This document shows positions 15,415 through 15,477 of a stretch of 15,477 bases of DNA, in pieces. Position numbers and translations under genes: made by a program. Under the pieces are notes generated by a model. That model did no database searches and was not told where the DNA came from. It was given only the letters and a program-made list of their open reading frames with translations. Source of the stretch: UBA9619 sp964630665 (GTDB lineage Bacteria > Pseudomonadota > Gammaproteobacteria > Arenicellales > UBA868); the NCBI GenBank assembly GCA_964630665.1, contig CAZVVN010000074.1, positions 1 through 15,477 of the forward strand, written 5' to 3'. Positions within the stretch are counted from its first letter, which is position 1; the number at the start of each line of letters is the position of its first letter.

Positions 15415-15422
15415 CCGTTCCG

Positions 15423-15477
15423 CTACTCAATGATTTTGGTGACCACGCCGGCACCAACAGTGCGACCACCTTCACGG
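15423..15477 (-). CDS. tuf: Elongation factor Tu, 3' end only (first tuf copy, enters from the right edge)
   Basis: Only the last 17 codons and the stop are present. They read REGGRTVGAGVVTKIIE followed by TAG, the invariant C-terminus of EF-Tu (part of domain 3). The gene precedes trpT-secE-nusG, the place of tufB in gammaproteobacteria. With the copy starting at the left edge, this genome has at least two tuf genes flanking the whole block. Confidence 0.95.
   Translation of the reverse strand, partial: REGGRTVGAGVVTKIIE

Noticed and set aside
15379..15422. A possible promoter between tuf and trpT (GTGACC with an AT-rich GATAAATT)
   Set aside because: The spacing is 18-19 bp and both boxes match poorly. 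The 44-nt gap looks like a tRNA processing spacer within one transcript.

Overview
This window is an ordinary, highly conserved core of a bacterial chromosome. It holds the translation and transcription superoperon, with every gene on the minus strand, so transcription runs from right to left. In transcription order: the last codons of one tuf gene (EF-Tu, right edge), tRNA-Trp(CCA), secE, nusG, rplK, rplA, rplJ, rplL, rpoB, rpoC, rpsL, rpsG, fusA, and the first codons of a second tuf gene (left edge). All complete genes look intact. No mobile element, CRISPR array, defence gene or accessory gene was seen.

The proteins resemble Gammaproteobacteria most closely (RpoB, RpoC, S12 and EF-G motifs nearly match E. 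coli). In E. coli the tufB-secE-nusG-rpl-rpo block and the str operon (rpsL-rpsG-fusA-tufA) are far apart and no tRNA-Trp lies before secE. Here the blocks are joined and trpT lies between tuf and secE, as in Pseudomonas and many other gammaproteobacteria outside the enteric and vibrio groups. Genus cannot be told from the window.

Region by region: 15477-14930 carries the tuf end, tRNA-Trp and secE (TTG start, 22 nt after the tRNA). 14917-13168 carries nusG, rplK and rplA, with a probable L1 target hairpin ahead of rplK. 13167-12974 is a structured leader of the L10 type, followed by rplJ and rplL. 12004-11844 is a hairpin-rich spacer before rpoB. 11843-3471 is rpoB-rpoC. 3470-3347 contains a near-consensus sigma70 promoter for the str operon. 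3346-2972 is rpsL. 2971-2641 is an unusually long 331-nt non-coding spacer with several hairpins and a possible second promoter. 2640-51 is rpsG and fusA, and 23-1 begins tuf.

The genes supply RNA polymerase beta and beta', the ribosomal L1 stalk protein, the L11/L10/L12 GTPase-stimulating stalk, S12 and S7 of the decoding region and head of the 30S subunit, both elongation GTPases, NusG (which couples polymerase to ribosome or Rho) and SecE of the translocon. I found no previously undescribed system. The regions worth a second look are the intergenic regulatory ones, above all the rpsL-rpsG spacer.
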